A stretch of 64,000 nt of DNA from Mastigocoleus testarum BC008 (lineage in GTDB: Bacteria; Cyanobacteriota; Cyanobacteriia; Cyanobacteriales; Nostocaceae), in contig NZ_LMTZ01000095.1 in the NCBI RefSeq assembly GCF_001456025.1, positions 62,001-126,000 of the forward strand, written 5' to 3'. This document shows, piece after piece, positions 54,677 to 63,508 of the stretch (positions are counted from its first letter, which is position 1; each line of letters begins with the position of its first letter). Below the pieces are notes generated by a model, which was not told the DNA's origin, made no database searches, and was given only the letters and a program-made list of their open reading frames with translations. Made by a program: the position numbers and the translations under genes.

Positions 54677-54690
54677 ATTGATATGTCAAT
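54677..54690 (-). promoter_or_regulatory. Candidate ArsR operator
   Basis: ATTGATATGTCAAT, a 14-bp palindrome 80 bp upstream of the aquaporin ATG. ArsR proteins bind short AT-rich inverted repeats; the assignment is inference. Confidence 0.35.
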
Positions 54691-54795
54691 CATTCCGAAG
54701 AATAAATAAGAATTAGTAGTATAACGTGATTTAGATTACATTTAAATAATAAGATACCCAATTAATATTACATATCAACAACTAACTAAAAAACT

Positions 54796-54826
54796 GGTAG
54801 AGACGCGTAAATATAACGTCTCTACC
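54796..54826. repeat. Hairpin GGTAGAGACG/CGTCTCTACC after arsR
   Basis: Perfect 10-bp inverted repeat with an 11-nt loop, 53 bp beyond the arsR stop. This sequence family is a common dispersed hairpin in cyanobacteria. May attenuate readthrough from arsR. Confidence 0.6.
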
Positions 54827-54878
54827 CGTTCATTACGTATTTGAAGATAGCTATAATTTAATTTGTTTGCTACTTTAT

Positions 54879-55217
54879 TTACTCATATTCATTACCACAA
54901 GGATTAGCAGGCAATATTTGACTAAAGCGACGATAATCAGCTAAATACTGTTCTAAAACAATAAATTGACTGAGATTAAGGCTGTAGTAAATCCACCTGC
55001 CTTCTTGACGAGTACGAACTAAGCCAGCCAGTTTAAGTGTTTTGAGGTGAAAAGACAATTTTGACTGACTGACTTTTAAAATGTCGCACAAATCACAAAC
55101 ACACATTTCCTGCTTGCGCAGTATTTCTAGGACTTTAATCCGCAAAGGTTCAGAAAGAGCATGAAAACCAGCGGCAATCAAATTAGTGTTAAGAACGGGA
55201 GGTGTTTGTGCTTGCAT
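54879..55217 (-). CDS. arsR: ArsR-family arsenite-responsive repressor
   Basis: 112 aa. HTH with L-R-I-K-V-L-E-I-L-R, then the As(III) site E-M-C-V-C-D-L-C-D-I-L and recognition helix K-V-S-Q-S-K-L-S-F-H-L-K-T-L. C-V-C-D-L-C is the classical arsenite-binding motif. Releases DNA when arsenite binds the cysteines. First gene of the operon; aqpS starts 279 bp downstream. Confidence 0.9.
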   Translation of the reverse strand: MQAQTPPVLNTNLIAAGFHALSEPLRIKVLEILRKQEMCVCDLCDILKVSQSKLSFHLKTLKLAGLVRTRQEGRWIYYSLNLSQFIVLEQYLADYRRFSQILPANPCGNEYE

Positions 55218-55278
55218 TACTTAATGTTGCCTAATTGTGTTTTATATTGACTTCGAATGCAGGCAAAAATAACAACGC

Positions 55279-56460
55279 TTAGTAATGAATACCAGCTTGT
55301 TTAAATCGGTGTAACGCTTCACCTAATCGCTCGCATTCGGCAATTAAACTGATTCGCACATATCCTTCACCACCGACACCAAATGCATTACCAGGTGTTA
55401 CAACTACTCCGGTTTGCTGCAGCACATCGAGAGCAAAGTCTGTAGAACCAATTTTGGCTGGACATGGGACCCAGATATACATGGTAGCTTTAGTTTTGGG
55501 AATCTGCCAACCTAAATCGGCCAAACCTTTAATCAAAAAATCCCGACGAGTACGATATCGCTGTTGTACTTCTTGCAGGTAACTATCTGGTAATTGTAAA
55601 GCTGTTTCCGCTGCAGTTTGCAATGCGGCAAAAATTCCATAGTCTAAGTTAGTTTTTAATGTCCTTAAACCTTGGATGATGTGGCGGTTACCAACAACAA
55701 ATCCAACTCGCCATCCGGCCATATTATAGGTCTTAGACATGGTGTGAAATTCCACACTAATATCCTTTGCTCCAGGAATTTCTAGTAAACTAGTCGGTTG
55801 ATAGCCGTCAAAAGCCAGTTCTGCATAACACAGATCGTGTACCAGAAGAATTTCGTATTTGCGAGCAAAAGCAACGATTTCTTCAAAAAATTCCCTCGGT
55901 GCGGTAGCTGCTGTGGGATTACTAGGATAGTTAAAGTAAAGAATTTTTGCTTTTTTGGCAACTTCATCTGGTATGCTAGCTAAATCAATCAACCAGCCAT
56001 TATCAGGTTTTAAAACTAGATTGTGAACTTGACCGCCAGCAATGACAGGTCCACGGAAATGTGCTGGATATGCGGGAGTTGGGACTAGAACCAAATCGCC
56101 AGGATTAATATAAGCAATTGCTAAATGAGCCAATCCTTCTTTAGATCCCAGTAGCGGTAAAGCTTCACTATCCGGATCTAATTTCACATCGTAGCGACGA
56201 TAGTACCAATTGGTAATTGCTCGACGAAAATTGGCAGTACCTTCAAAAGGGGGGTAACCATGATTTCTTTGATTTTGCAAAGCTTCGATCGCAGCTTCAA
56301 CTACTGGTTGTGGAGTTGCACCATCCGGGTTACCCATCCCTAAATCGATCAAATCTAAACCCTGTTCTCTAGCCTTTGCTTTGAGTTCGTCAAGACGGGC
56401 AAATACGTAAGGAGGCAATTTCTGAATGCGTTGGGCTGGGGCGATCCAATTTAAGCTCAT
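55279..56460 (-). CDS. Class I/II PLP aminotransferase (aspartate/LL-DAP aminotransferase-like)
   Basis: 393 aa. Lysine that carries PLP is in T-M-S-K-T-Y-N-M-A-G-W-R, substrate Arg in Y-V-R-I-S-L-I; other blocks are L-G-M-G-N-P-D-G-A-T-P and Y-F-N-Y-P-S-N-P-T-A-A-T. It belongs to the AlaC/LL-diaminopimelate-like group, so it may act on alanine, aspartate or diaminopimelate. It overlaps the upstream dehydrogenase by four bases, implying co-translation. Confidence 0.85.
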   Translation of the reverse strand: MSLNWIAPAQRIQKLPPYVFARLDELKAKAREQGLDLIDLGMGNPDGATPQPVVEAAIEALQNQRNHGYPPFEGTANFRRAITNWYYRRYDVKLDPDSEALPLLGSKEGLAHLAIAYINPGDLVLVPTPAYPAHFRGPVIAGGQVHNLVLKPDNGWLIDLASIPDEVAKKAKILYFNYPSNPTAATAPREFFEEIVAFARKYEILLVHDLCYAELAFDGYQPTSLLEIPGAKDISVEFHTMSKTYNMAGWRVGFVVGNRHIIQGLRTLKTNLDYGIFAALQTAAETALQLPDSYLQEVQQRYRTRRDFLIKGLADLGWQIPKTKATMYIWVPCPAKIGSTDFALDVLQQTGVVVTPGNAFGVGGEGYVRISLIAECERLGEALHRFKQAGIHY

Positions 56461-57644
56461 TGTTCCACCTCACTATTCAATCCGCTCAGGGATATACAAT
56501 TTGTTGATTCTTTCGTATCAATTGGTGCTGTAGTGGAAACCATTGCAGCCATCAACTGTTCCAGGGAAACTGAAAATGGTAACCGGTGAATATCAGAGCT
56601 TGGATTTAGAGTGATTTGGGCAACATTTTGTAACTGTGTCAAAGTAATTTCACCCAAGTCTAAGTCTGCTAGCTTTTGAGGTAATCCAATCTCTGCGTAG
56701 AACTTTAACAACTGTTGTCGTGCTGCCATTGCGAGCTGATTGCCCTGTAACATTTCCTCTAGGCGTAATTGAACTAAAATTCCATAAGCAACCTTTTCCC
56801 CGTGAATGCTTCCACGCCCGCAAACATGAGTTAAACCATTATGTACGGCATGGGCTGCAACTGTACGGCACTGGGCTCCACCAATTCCCCCAATGACCCC
56901 AGCGAGCAAAACTGTCGCATCGACAACTTGACACCAAATATCGCTTCCTGGCGATCGCAGGGCTGCGGAAGATTTCTGTAGTAAAATATCTCGTAAAACT
57001 CGTGCTTGTTGAACCGCTGCAATAATTAAAGTTTCCTCTGAGTGTCCGCTGCTGACGGAAGCTTCATACCATTTAGCGATCGCATCACCAATACCTGCAA
57101 CTAGAGTTCGTTGGGGAGCAGTTTTGATTAATTCATAATCCAATATCAATAAATCGGGACAGCTTGCTAACCCCACATCGTAAATAAATGCTCCGTCATC
57201 AGAATATACATTTGATAGTGCGGTCCAAGCAGCACAGGTAGCAGCTGAAGTCGGAATTGTTACAACGGGCAAATTTAATTGATGGGCTAGCAATTTAGCT
57301 GTATCTAAAGCTTTACCACCACCGACGCCAACAATAACATTGGCTTTGTGCTCTTTTGCTGCTTTATGCAAAGTTTTGAGACTTGCTTCCGAGCAATCGG
57401 GAGTGTAATAAGACTTGGCAAAATTGAGTTCTTTTGCATCCATTATCGGCTGCAGGTGTGTTTCAGCTAAGCTAAAGCTTTTTTTTCCTGCGACTAATAA
57501 AGGACGATTTCCCAAATTTTTAATAATTGATGATGAGTCTGCTAAAATTCCAGAACCACGCATCACTTTTGCTGGAGCAACTGCAAGAGTAAGCAAAGAA
57601 TTGGAAGTTGGAGTTGATGACTTTTCTGTGAGTTGATTAGGCAT
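56457..57644 (-). CDS. Iron-type alcohol/glycerol dehydrogenase family protein
   Basis: 395 aa from the ATG at 57,642-57,644. Dinucleotide site G-V-G-G-G-K-A-L-D-T-A-K, P-T-S-A-A-T-C-A-A-W and the metal site region D-A-I-A-K-W-Y-E-A, later A-V-H-N-G-L-T-H and H-G-E-K-V-A-Y-G-I. This pattern fits the GldA branch that oxidises glycerol or other diols with NAD. Cyanobacterial members beside an aminotransferase are of unclear substrate. A seven-codon longer TTG form exists. Confidence 0.82.
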   Translation of the reverse strand: MPNQLTEKSSTPTSNSLLTLAVAPAKVMRGSGILADSSSIIKNLGNRPLLVAGKKSFSLAETHLQPIMDAKELNFAKSYYTPDCSEASLKTLHKAAKEHKANVIVGVGGGKALDTAKLLAHQLNLPVVTIPTSAATCAAWTALSNVYSDDGAFIYDVGLASCPDLLILDYELIKTAPQRTLVAGIGDAIAKWYEASVSSGHSEETLIIAAVQQARVLRDILLQKSSAALRSPGSDIWCQVVDATVLLAGVIGGIGGAQCRTVAAHAVHNGLTHVCGRGSIHGEKVAYGILVQLRLEEMLQGNQLAMAARQQLLKFYAEIGLPQKLADLDLGEITLTQLQNVAQITLNPSSDIHRLPFSVSLEQLMAAMVSTTAPIDTKESTNCISLSGLNSEVEQ

Positions 57645-58571
57645 ATAACTAATTAAAAATACCAAGACTTCTAGGTTTCTAGAAGAATGAAAAATATTAT
57701 TCTTTTTGGTGGCAATTTCTAATTGACGACTTATTGAATGCGATCTGGCTGCTTGTGTTATCAGTTATTACGATTTTAACCAAGAGTGAATTTGTTTAAC
57801 TTCTTAGTCCAGATAAATCAGTATTTTATTTGTGATATCAATTAACTTTCTTAAATTCAATTAACGTTCTTAAATCTTAAGTGTAAGCGTAGAAAAAATG
57901 CAATGTTTACCTATTTATTGACTTATTAGTAGCTAATAAGTGTTTAGTACTTAAGCACTAATTACCCTAGCATAGGGAGTCCCTTTGGGACTTATTTTAA
58001 TCGTTTGAGATGAACAGCGCCTGAGCCGCACAAAAGGTAAACGGTGAATGCTTTCTTATATCGCAACGGCTGTAAATTGCGTTGTCTGTGCGTAATTGCT
58101 GGTGTTTTTAAAGTAACAATCCACTACAATCAAAATAAAATTCTTCCTGTTTCTATATGTGCGATTATTTTTGATGCCAATATTTTACCTAACTTTTTGA
58201 CAAATTGTGTCTTGAGTTACAAAAAAATTTTAAAGCATCAAAATTACTTTGTCTTATTTTCCCACTCATTTTTTGCTTCAATGACTAGGTGATGATTTTA
58301 AAGTATGTTGTCAAATTGGACTTTCTTCTAGTATCGGGATAGCTTCATCTAAAGTGTATTCTAAAGAGACTTACAGAATCACATCTCTACGTGAATATGG
58401 ATTTAAATAGATTTGAAAAAAACTTACTTAAATTTTTTAGTAACTAATCTCAATGAGTTAATAGCATCAAAAATATAGGGAATTTGAGGCTGAGAAGCAT
58501 TTGAGAACTGAAGAATATTTCCGCAGTAGGACTTTCACCTCTTTCCCTGGCTAGACTAAATATTTATTTCC
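57645..58571. other. Long non-coding gap
   Basis: About 930 bp without a gene. It has a hairpin at 57,978-57,992 and AT-rich DNA. An 82-codon plus frame at 58,044 has no ribosome site and is not supported. Confidence 0.35.
57978..57992 (+). terminator. Hairpin AGTCCC-ttt-GGGACT
   Basis: Six-bp stem, three-base loop, followed by TATTTTAAT. Could end a transcript on the plus strand, though no gene precedes it there; it may be a dispersed repeat. Confidence 0.35.
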
Positions 58572-59093
58572 CTAGGCTGATAATTGCGTTAAACGCTCGA
58601 AATTCGCTTGATAGATTTCGATTTCCATCTGTGAGTCTTCACGACTAGCAAGAGACCGTTTGACTTCACCTAAATAAAGTGGGACTGATAAACCTTCTTC
58701 TGGATGAATTACTGTCCGCGCTCTGATGATTAATTTATCTTCACCTCTGCTTGCTAGACGACCATAGGAAAATAAATCGCTTGCAGCTTGTTGTAAAGTT
58801 GCTTCTAATTCAGAACGAGTAATCTCAACAGGGGTGGCAATGACTGCTTTTGTGGCTCCATTATCATAAACTAAACTGTAGCGGAGGGCTCCGGGAACCA
58901 CTGTTCGTGTTAAGGGTGCAAGGGATAATGCAAATAAACCTGCTGTCAGTACTAACATAAAACCAGTTGTACCTACTAATCGGAAACGAATACCCCATTT
59001 AAGGATAAAAGCTAGTAAAGCTAAAACAGCAAATACTACAGTGGCGATTCCTGACCATTGGGTAAACTGCAGAAAATCAGCTTGAGAAAACAT
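58572..59093 (-). CDS. Ycf51 family protein
   Basis: 173 aa. Two membrane segments in the first 65 residues (A-T-V-V-F-A-V-L-A-L-L-A-F and G-F-M-L-V-L-T-A-G-L-F-A-L), then a soluble domain reading Y-D-N-G-A-T-K-A-V-I-A-T-P-V, L-G-E-V-K-R-S-L-A-S. Ycf51 occurs in cyanobacteria and red algal plastids; its role is unknown. Single gene with a long gap on each side. Confidence 0.85.
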   Translation of the reverse strand: MFSQADFLQFTQWSGIATVVFAVLALLAFILKWGIRFRLVGTTGFMLVLTAGLFALSLAPLTRTVVPGALRYSLVYDNGATKAVIATPVEITRSELEATLQQAASDLFSYGRLASRGEDKLIIRARTVIHPEEGLSVPLYLGEVKRSLASREDSQMEIEIYQANFERLTQLSA

Positions 59094-59395
59094 GGAATTG
59101 GCTGCTAATTCAAAATTTTATTAATTTTCTATATCATTAGCATACTTTGTCGAGCTTTGGTAATTAACTATTGATGATTGGTAATTTTTATCTGCTTGAT
59201 TTTGATGTCAGTTGTATGCATCAAAATCATAATAATTAATCAATAAATATAAAATATAAATAATTAAGTATTTTTTAGATGAGTATAAATTAAATATATT
59301 TAACTCTCAATCGTCTATAAAATTTTATTTGTGAACGTTTCTGGTTTATTTGATTTAGTTTTTTTGTAAATCAAAGAGATTAAATAAATAAAGAA

Positions 59396-59491
59396 GGGCA
59401 TCTTTTGAGGATGCCCGTTATGCAGAAAACACCCTAAGGGGTGCCACTACACCTTCCCAACAATCAGCAACAATGGCTGATTTAATCAGCC
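59396..59491 (-). ncRNA. Possible structured RNA with three hairpins
   Basis: On the minus strand: GGCTGAT-taa-ATCAGCC, then CACCC-ctta-GGGTG, then GGGCATC-ctcaaaa-GATGCCC followed by TTCTTTATTTATTT, a good rho-independent terminator. The ordered hairpins with a terminal U-tract suggest a small RNA or a long leader/trailer. The hairpin order is seen; transcription is not. Confidence 0.4.
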
Positions 59492-59900
59492 ATACTCACA
59501 GTCAGAGACGTGAATATAATCATATTATTAACTTCAAAATATATTTGCCTCCAGTGTATACACCGAAAAATATTTACATGATGATTTGCAAATTAATTAA
59601 AGTATTATCTGAGTTTAAATGATGGAGATTTATAGTTAGCTAAAATGTTTAATTTGCTCGAGATTAGAGCACTAATTATATTTGAAATCTTTTTAGTCTT
59701 AATTAGTAAAAGGTAATTATTTTTATTCTAGGTGCCCATAAACCCTAATTCGCATATAAGTATTTAGGCAAAATTATTTATATTGATATATTTAATATTG
59801 AGTTATAGAGAACTTATGGCACTACACTCAAGTTAAAAGTTAAAATAGACCGCGCCTATAACTAATACTAAGTGCGGGTTCACTACCCCTTTTTAGAATT

Positions 59901-60059
59901 GAGAGAGGGAAGTGTGGGAGGTGTGGGAGGTGTGGGGGGAAATCCCAAAGAATATAAGGGGGTTTTAAAAATCGGATTTGGTATAACTTCACCTAGGGGA
60001 TCCGGGGAGCAAAATTCCAAACTCCTCACACTTCCCAAACTTCCCACACTCACCATCTC
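59901..60059. repeat. Inverted GT/AC-rich heptad arms
   Basis: Left arm has GGGAAGTGTG and GGAGGTGTGG units (59,907-59,940); right arm has CCTCACACTTCCC and CTTCCCACACTC (60,023-60,051). They can pair imperfectly, enclosing about 80 bp. Looks like a foldback element built on heptad repeats. Confidence 0.5.
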
Positions 60060-60143
60060 ATTAATTTTTCCCCGAGTAGTTATAACGATCGCAGTTACTA
60101 TGTACTCATGCGATCGCTAGCAATAATATATGAACTGTTTTTA

Positions 60144-61289
60144 TCAATCAACAACTAAAACTTTTTTGTAAGCTTGATGCGTAGCATTAATTACAGCGTC
60201 TACTTCTCGCTCTTCAAGCTCCGGATATATGGGTAAACTTAATAAACGCCCTGCGAGTTCTTTAGCAACGGTGAGAGGTTCTACCCGACAAGGTAAACCC
60301 AGTGCATATACAGGTTGTTCTGGAATAGTTCTAGAAAATAGATTTTCTGTTTGAATTCCTAATGCTTCTAGGCGATTTTCTAAAGCCAAACGCTCTTGTA
60401 CGGAATCAAGCAAAATAACATATTTGTAAAATGTGCGACTGCATTCATCCTTGACTGTAGGAGTTTGGAAAGGTAAAGATGCAAATGCAGCATTATAACG
60501 AGCAGCAATTTCTTGGTGACAACAGTTCCAATCTTCCAAAAATTCTAGTTCTAAACCAATCACAGCTGCAGTAAACTCACCCATCCGAGCCCGGAAGCCA
60601 AATTCTTGATGAATGTATTTGTTCAGTACAACCTTACCGGGATCTCGCAAACTTTTCAGTTGTAAAACATCTTCAGGATTAGAGACAGTAATAAATCCTC
60701 CATCTTCTAACCCACCTAATTTTTTGCCCAAATACATTGAAAAACAACCAAAGTCGCCGATGCAACCCGCATAATTCTCTTTGTATTTTGCTCCATGCGC
60801 ATGGGCTACATCTTCAATAACTTTCAGCCTGGATTCGGAAGCAAGTTCCATTAAAGGCTGCATATCAACCATTTGACCGTAAAGGTGTACAGCAATTACA
60901 GCTACTGTTTCCTCTCGAATTGCATTTCTAACTGCTTGCAAATCGATGGTCAAGGTATGTGGATCGATATCTACAAAAGAAGGAATTGCACCCACAGCAC
61001 TTACTGCGTAGGCAGTAGAAATATGAGTTAATGCTGGTACTATTACTTCGTCTCCTGGGGTAACACCAGCAGCTAACAGTGCCAATTGTAAAGCGGAATT
61101 ACCAGAGTTAGTGGTAACAGAGTTTCTTCCCCATTTCGACTTTAAATATTTTTCTAATGCTGCGACCTTTGTTCCAGATATATATTCTCCAGAATTAATA
61201 ACATCACTAGTTAGACTTAAAATCTTAGATTTGAGAAAATCTAGCCTACGGCGAGTACCTTCAGCAGGTACTCTGACAAAGTCGCTCAT
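60144..61289 (-). CDS. DegT/DnrJ/EryC1/StrS-family sugar aminotransferase
   Basis: 381 aa. The PLP lysine is in M-Y-L-G-K-K-L-G-G-L-E-D-G-G; other motifs are N-S-G-N-S-A-L-Q-L, G-D-E-V-I-V-P-A-L-T-H, D-I-D-P-H-T-L-T-I-D, and E-D-V-A-H-A-H-G. Converts a keto group of a nucleotide sugar to an amine, using glutamate. No other nucleotide-sugar enzyme lies near. Confidence 0.87.
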   Translation of the reverse strand: MSDFVRVPAEGTRRRLDFLKSKILSLTSDVINSGEYISGTKVAALEKYLKSKWGRNSVTTNSGNSALQLALLAAGVTPGDEVIVPALTHISTAYAVSAVGAIPSFVDIDPHTLTIDLQAVRNAIREETVAVIAVHLYGQMVDMQPLMELASESRLKVIEDVAHAHGAKYKENYAGCIGDFGCFSMYLGKKLGGLEDGGFITVSNPEDVLQLKSLRDPGKVVLNKYIHQEFGFRARMGEFTAAVIGLELEFLEDWNCCHQEIAARYNAAFASLPFQTPTVKDECSRTFYKYVILLDSVQERLALENRLEALGIQTENLFSRTIPEQPVYALGLPCRVEPLTVAKELAGRLLSLPIYPELEEREVDAVINATHQAYKKVLVVD

Positions 61290-61991
61290 AGTTGTGAAGG
61301 AGAGGGAACATTAAAAACACTTAAAAATGATAAATATAAAACATGAACTCGAGCAAGCCAGAGTTATACACTTTAAGAATCAAGTATTAAAAATCAAATA
61401 TTACAAGTCAAGTATCAATAATCTAGTATATATTTATTTTTTCGGTTGTCTTCAATAATTTATCTTTAGTAATTTATATCTTTAGCGATTTATACGTTTA
61501 GTAATTCATATTTAGCAATTTATCTTGAGTAATTTATTTTCAGTAATCTGTCTCGGTCATCTGCTTTTACTAGCATTTAATTGCTTGTTTACATGCGCTA
61601 TGCTAATTTGTTTATCTACTGAAAAAAAGTATATTTTAGACAGATACACCCATATATAGCAACACTTACAAGTCGAAAGTTTACTATTCATAAGTTTTAT
61701 TGCGTCTACAACGTTAGTGTAGCGTGTCCGTAGGAGAAACAGGATTCATCTATGTCCGAACCAAGTTACGCAGTGTTGCTATATATACTTTAGTTAAACC
61801 CCTAAGCTGAAACCCAAAATTTAATTCATTAGCCATTTAAATCAATTTAAATCAATTTAAAAACTAACGATAAATAACCTGAATTTGTAACAAATAACTA
61901 GCGATCTGAACTAATGGCAAATGACCTGTGACAGGCTCAGTTTTGAATAAAATATTCAAGTAGTGAAATAGTCAAATAAACAATTAAAAAA
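61290..61991. other. Non-coding gap with MITE-like element
   Basis: 700 bp. Left part has AT-rich repeated TTTAGTAATTTAT units (61,455-61,550). The element at 61,652-61,786 has perfect inverted ends. No gene. Confidence 0.4.
61652..61786. mobile_element. MITE-like element
   Basis: 135 bp bounded by perfect 15-bp inverted repeats ATATATAGCAACACT and AGTGTTGCTATATAT. Inside, TAGTGTAGCGTGTCCGTAGGA resembles other dispersed fragments in the window. No transposase. Confidence 0.6.
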
Positions 61992-63425
61992 TTAACTATT
62001 TTCTTGCCAAGTCAAACATAACTTGCGGAAATGATTGCCACGTTCCTCAAAGTTACGGTACCTGTCGAAACTAGCACAAGCAGGAGATAGTAATACAGCC
62101 TTGGCTTGTAATTCTTGGGCTAATTTTGCCGAACGAGGAACTGCATTTTCCATGGTTTCAACTATTTCATAATTGGTATAAGCAATTTCTTGCAGGCGTT
62201 GGGCAAATTGGGGTGCAGCGTTACCTATTAGTAGTACTGCAGCAGCTTTAGCCTTGATTTTTGCCAACCAAGCATTATCATCACCTTCTTTGGCTTCACC
62301 ACCGGCGATCAAAATTAAGGGACTTTTAACAGATACTAAGCCCACTTCAGCAGCATCATAGTTGGTGGCTTTACTATCGTTGATGAATTTAATACCTTGC
62401 CAATTACAGATATGCTCCAGACGATGGGGTACGCCGGGAAATTCTTTAACAGCATGGGCTATGACATTGTTTTCAATCCCTGCTAACCGAGCAGTTCCTA
62501 CTGCTAGCAGCAGGTTTTGCAGGTTATGCTCCCCAACCATTTTTAATGATGATACTTCTAAGATTGGTTCATCACCGTTTTCTGTAACTTGGTAAACCCA
62601 ACCATCCGTAATGTAAAACCCTTTATTCCTTACCAGTTCTTCTTTACCTTTAATACTCGTCCAATAAGCATTTTGCCAATGAACCAAACCCAATTTTCGT
62701 AAATGGGGATCGTCCCCATTGAATATTTGTGATTGAGAATTTTTCAACAAACTTGCTTTGATGTTGTAGTAGTTCTCTAAGGTTTTATGACGATTGAGAT
62801 GGTCGGGGGTAAAAGTTGTCCACACTCCGATTTTGGGAGCAATGGTGGAGGAAGACTCGATTTGATAGCTACTCATTTCAACTACCAACCAGTCTAGGGA
62901 ATACTTGGTTTGTGTTTTGGTGTTATGGGTATTATTTGCTAATTTGCGATCTGCTAATTTATGTTCCCCGTAGTCTAGTGCTACTTCGCAAGCTGCATAA
63001 CCAATGTTGCCACAAGCTGGTGCATAAAAGCCTGCGGCTTGAAATATGGCAGCAATTAAGGAGGTAGTTGTGGTTTTCCCATTCGTACCCGTAATTCCCA
63101 CCCAGGGAATCGATTTTAGATTTCGCCATGCTAGTTCCATTTCCCCAATGGTTTGGATCCCCATTTCCCTAGCTTTAACTAACAGGGGAATATCCCAAGG
63201 GACACCAGGACTAACAACAATTAATTCGGGCAAATCTGAACTTTCTAAGTCCAGTGAATATCCCAACTTGACGGTTATCTGTTCGCGAGCAAGTTCTTGT
63301 TTTTGTGTCAGCAGGGCTGAAGAGGTTCCACTGTCGCCAATTTCTACCTCCCAGCCCCCCTGTTTCAACAATCTTGCTGCAGCAACGCCGGATTTTCCTA
63401 ATCCAATTACATGAGCTTTGGACAT
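61992..63425 (-). CDS. murD: UDP-N-acetylmuramoyl-L-alanine--D-glutamate ligase
   Basis: Adds D-glutamate to the peptidoglycan precursor, ATP-dependent, cytoplasmic. 477 aa. N-terminal G-L-G-K-S-G-V-A-A-A, ATP loop G-I-T-G-T-N-G-K-T-T-T, F-T-P-D-H-L-N-R-H, and C-terminal F-I-N-D-S-K-A-T-N and L-L-S-P-A-C-A-S-F-D. The order and length are normal. A lysine/asparagine-rich insert of about 20 residues (A-D-R-K-L-A-N-N-T-H-N) near residue 175 looks like a local expansion. Confidence 0.93.
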   Translation of the reverse strand: MSKAHVIGLGKSGVAAARLLKQGGWEVEIGDSGTSSALLTQKQELAREQITVKLGYSLDLESSDLPELIVVSPGVPWDIPLLVKAREMGIQTIGEMELAWRNLKSIPWVGITGTNGKTTTTSLIAAIFQAAGFYAPACGNIGYAACEVALDYGEHKLADRKLANNTHNTKTQTKYSLDWLVVEMSSYQIESSSTIAPKIGVWTTFTPDHLNRHKTLENYYNIKASLLKNSQSQIFNGDDPHLRKLGLVHWQNAYWTSIKGKEELVRNKGFYITDGWVYQVTENGDEPILEVSSLKMVGEHNLQNLLLAVGTARLAGIENNVIAHAVKEFPGVPHRLEHICNWQGIKFINDSKATNYDAAEVGLVSVKSPLILIAGGEAKEGDDNAWLAKIKAKAAAVLLIGNAAPQFAQRLQEIAYTNYEIVETMENAVPRSAKLAQELQAKAVLLSPACASFDRYRNFEERGNHFRKLCLTWQENS

Positions 63426-63508
63426 AGACTGTAGCAGAGATCCCTGGTTAAGCGATTCCTATAGTAGCGCTTCTTGGGAAAAATTAAACGCCTAAATATT
63501 TACCAATG

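Larger units (their letters stand above)
54607..54878. other. Gap between arsR and channel gene
   Basis: 272 bp. It contains an ATTGA-tatg-TCAAT palindrome at 54,677-54,690, a possible ArsR site in front of the channel gene, and an inverted repeat at 54,796-54,826. No open frame. Confidence 0.4.
59094..60143. other. Non-coding region with structured elements
   Basis: 1,050 bp upstream of Ycf51 and downstream of the DegT gene. Contains three hairpins (59,396-59,491), an inverted GT/AC-rich heptad block (59,901-60,059) and GCGATCGC-type sites near 60,111. No supported gene. Confidence 0.45.

Noticed and set aside
58044..58292. 82-codon plus frame in the gap after the dehydrogenase
   Set aside because: No ribosome site and composition typical of random AT-rich DNA.
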